From positions 1-23,787 of the forward strand of contig JALOBO010000019.1 of the NCBI GenBank assembly GCA_023228225.1: 23,787 nucleotides of DNA, in the 5' to 3' direction. This document shows, piece by piece, positions 22,751 to 23,787 of this stretch (position 1 is its first letter; each line of letters starts with the position of its first letter). The DNA comes from Clostridia bacterium. GTDB taxonomy: Bacteria; Bacillota; Clostridia; Christensenellales; UBA1242. The notes beneath the pieces were generated by a model. The model was given only the letters and a program-made list of their open reading frames with translations, searched no databases and had not been told where the DNA came from. The position numbers and the translations under genes are program-made.

Positions 22751-23581
22751 CTATTTTATTTCCACAAAAATTTGATCTTTTGCATAATACCAAACTGAAG
22801 TTTTTGAGACAAATAAATTATCTTTCGTTATTAATTCCAAATCTTTATATAATTGTGTAACCCCACCTAAATATGTCCTATCCGCATTAATTGAAAGTGT
22901 TAAGGTTTTATTATTACTAAATGCAATAGTTAATGTTTTTTGTTCATTTGGAATTGCTTTTACAATTTCTGTAGGTATTCTAAGAATTCTAGCACGGATA
23001 TCATTTTGTGAAATTTTTCTACTTATTACTATTTCAAATTTCTTATCTACTTCAGTGTTTTTATAAATAGTATCTTTTTTATCTAATGTTAACTTTTCAA
23101 GAGTTTTTTCATCAAATACAGGTTTTAGATTAAAACCTAAGCCCAGTGATATGCACTGTTGAATTAAGGCTTTACCATCTATTAGAATTATTTGTCGGGA
23201 TGCATCTTTTTCTGCAAAATTTCTTGCGTCCTTTGGAAATCTACCAGTAGTAATGAATATACCCTTGTAGTTTAAAGGCATAATTCCTCTTAATTCTCGC
23301 AAATCTTTAATAGACACGGTTGTATTTGGCTTATAACATTTAGCTTGTACATAGTATTTTATTTCATCTAAATTAGATAGCCCATCAATTCCGTTTTTAG
23401 AACAAGTTAAATCAATTCCCCCGTCTCTTGATTTTTGTGTAACAAAAACTTCTTCCAATCCGATTTTTTCTAAAAATATTTTTAGGAATTCTTCAAACTC
23501 ATATCCATTATTAAATGAATTATATAAAGATTCAACACTTTGATTTAATTCGGCATCATTTAATTCAATTATATTACTCAT
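22751..23581 (-). CDS. Mrr-like restriction endonuclease with an extra C-terminal domain
   Basis: The N-terminal 145 residues form an Mrr_cat-type PD-(D/E)xK nuclease: GYEFEEFLKIFLEKIG (E30), VTQKSRDGGIDLTC (D57), YYVQAKCYKP (Q79, K81), LRELRGIM, GIFITTGRFPKDARNFAEKD and IILIDGKALIQ. Residues 180-276 form a separate, mostly beta domain (RARILRIPTEIVKAIPN, KTLTLSINADRTYLGGV) that may bind DNA in the manner of B3/AbrB-like folds; that reading is inference. The ATG overlaps the stop of the upstream methylase (ATGA), and AAAGGAG lies 7 nt upstream, so the two are tightly coupled. It could be a methyl-directed (type IV) nuclease or a type II enzyme paired with the methyltransferase at 21149-21874. 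No such gene is present in the classical DpnII operon. Confidence 0.83.
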   Translation of the reverse strand: MSNIIELNDAELNQSVESLYNSFNNGYEFEEFLKIFLEKIGLEEVFVTQKSRDGGIDLTCSKNGIDGLSNLDEIKYYVQAKCYKPNTTVSIKDLRELRGIMPLNYKGIFITTGRFPKDARNFAEKDASRQIILIDGKALIQQCISLGLGFNLKPVFDEKTLEKLTLDKKDTIYKNTEVDKKFEIVISRKISQNDIRARILRIPTEIVKAIPNEQKTLTIAFSNNKTLTLSINADRTYLGGVTQLYKDLELITKDNLFVSKTSVWYYAKDQIFVEIK

Positions 23582-23787
23582 TTATTTTCTCCTTTGTAAT
23601 TTGTGATTACAATTTCAGTAACATTGCCTCTTTTTTCGGCTTGACAATTTATCATACGCTTAGCGGATATTCTTTGAAGGTTAAAATCCTTATACAATTC
23701 ATCAAAAAAGTTATCATTTGAATTAATATTTTTCGGATCCGAATTACTAAGCATAAGTAAAGAACCTGTTTTATTGACTTTTTTATA
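23578..23787 (-). CDS. Dam/DpnM-like D12-class DNA adenine methylase, C-terminal part (cut by the window edge)
   Basis: Only the last 69 residues and the TGA stop are in the window; the gene continues past the right edge. The visible part reads KTGSLLMLSNSDPKN, then NFFDELYKDFNLQRISAKRM, INCQAEKRGNVTEIVITNY and KGENK. This matches the C-terminus of D12-class N6-adenine methylases (Dam, DpnM), where LSNSDP, FF..LY..F and the final E..ITNY are conserved. The catalytic DPPY motif lies outside the window. The stop overlaps the start of the Mrr-like gene (ATGA). With the DpnII-like gene in the same operon, GATC adenine methylation is the likely activity. Confidence 0.85.
   Translation of the reverse strand, partial: YKKVNKTGSLLMLSNSDPKNINSNDNFFDELYKDFNLQRISAKRMINCQAEKRGNVTEIVITNYKGENK

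Noticed and set aside
1..23787. CRISPR array, tRNA genes, IS elements or prophage genes
   Set aside because: No regularly spaced direct repeats, tRNA-like cloverleaf with CCA, transposase or integrase reading frame was seen on either strand.

Overview
The window is a low-GC Firmicutes-type chromosome segment. The standard code is used (UAA and UGA stops, UGG for Trp), with SD-led genes and sigma-A promoters close to consensus. The RNase P RNA reads as type A rather than Bacillus type B. That, plus a SigK-family sigma factor with a pro-peptide-like N-terminus and mtaB, trmFO, hrcA and ylxM orthologues, points to a clostridial lineage (possibly uncultured) rather than a Bacillus. No tRNA, IS element or CRISPR array was seen.

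From 1 to about 19.6 kb every gene is on the minus strand; gene order is given here in the direction of transcription. (1) ylxM-ffh-rpsP-khpA-rimM-trmD-rbgA-yraN starts at a TTGACA-N17-TATACT promoter and couples protein targeting, ribosome assembly and rRNA/tRNA modification. A 34-codon piece of the 3' end of rnhB lies between rbgA and yraN, where an intact rnhB usually sits. (2) rplS, usually between trmD and rbgA, instead stands alone here with its own promoter, structured leader and terminator. (3) comM(yifB)-dprA-topA-trmFO follows from a separate promoter. (4) hrcA-grpE-dnaK-dnaJ-rsmE-mtaB-HIT is the class I heat-shock operon, with a sigma-A promoter and CIRCE operator; the usual prmA between dnaJ and rsmE is missing. 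(5) rpsU closes the block with its own promoter.

Upstream of ylxM is rnpB (RNase P RNA), also on the minus strand, with a perfect-consensus promoter and a terminator. Then comes about 365 bp without a protein gene, relatively GC-rich and full of inverted repeats. It leads to the only plus-strand gene, a sigK-like sigma factor.

From 21.1 kb to the end is a minus-strand restriction-modification operon: the C-terminus of a D12-class (Dam/DpnM-like) adenine methylase cut by the window edge, an Mrr-like nuclease with an extra C-terminal domain, a DpnII-family endonuclease (GATC), and a second amino-methyltransferase. The order M-R-R-M suggests two interleaved systems or a four-gene DpnII variant.

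The least ordinary points are the R-M operon layout, a GrpE with five CxC pairs at its N-terminus, overlapping CIRCE-like sites before hrcA, the rnhB remnant, and the hairpin-rich stretch before sigK.
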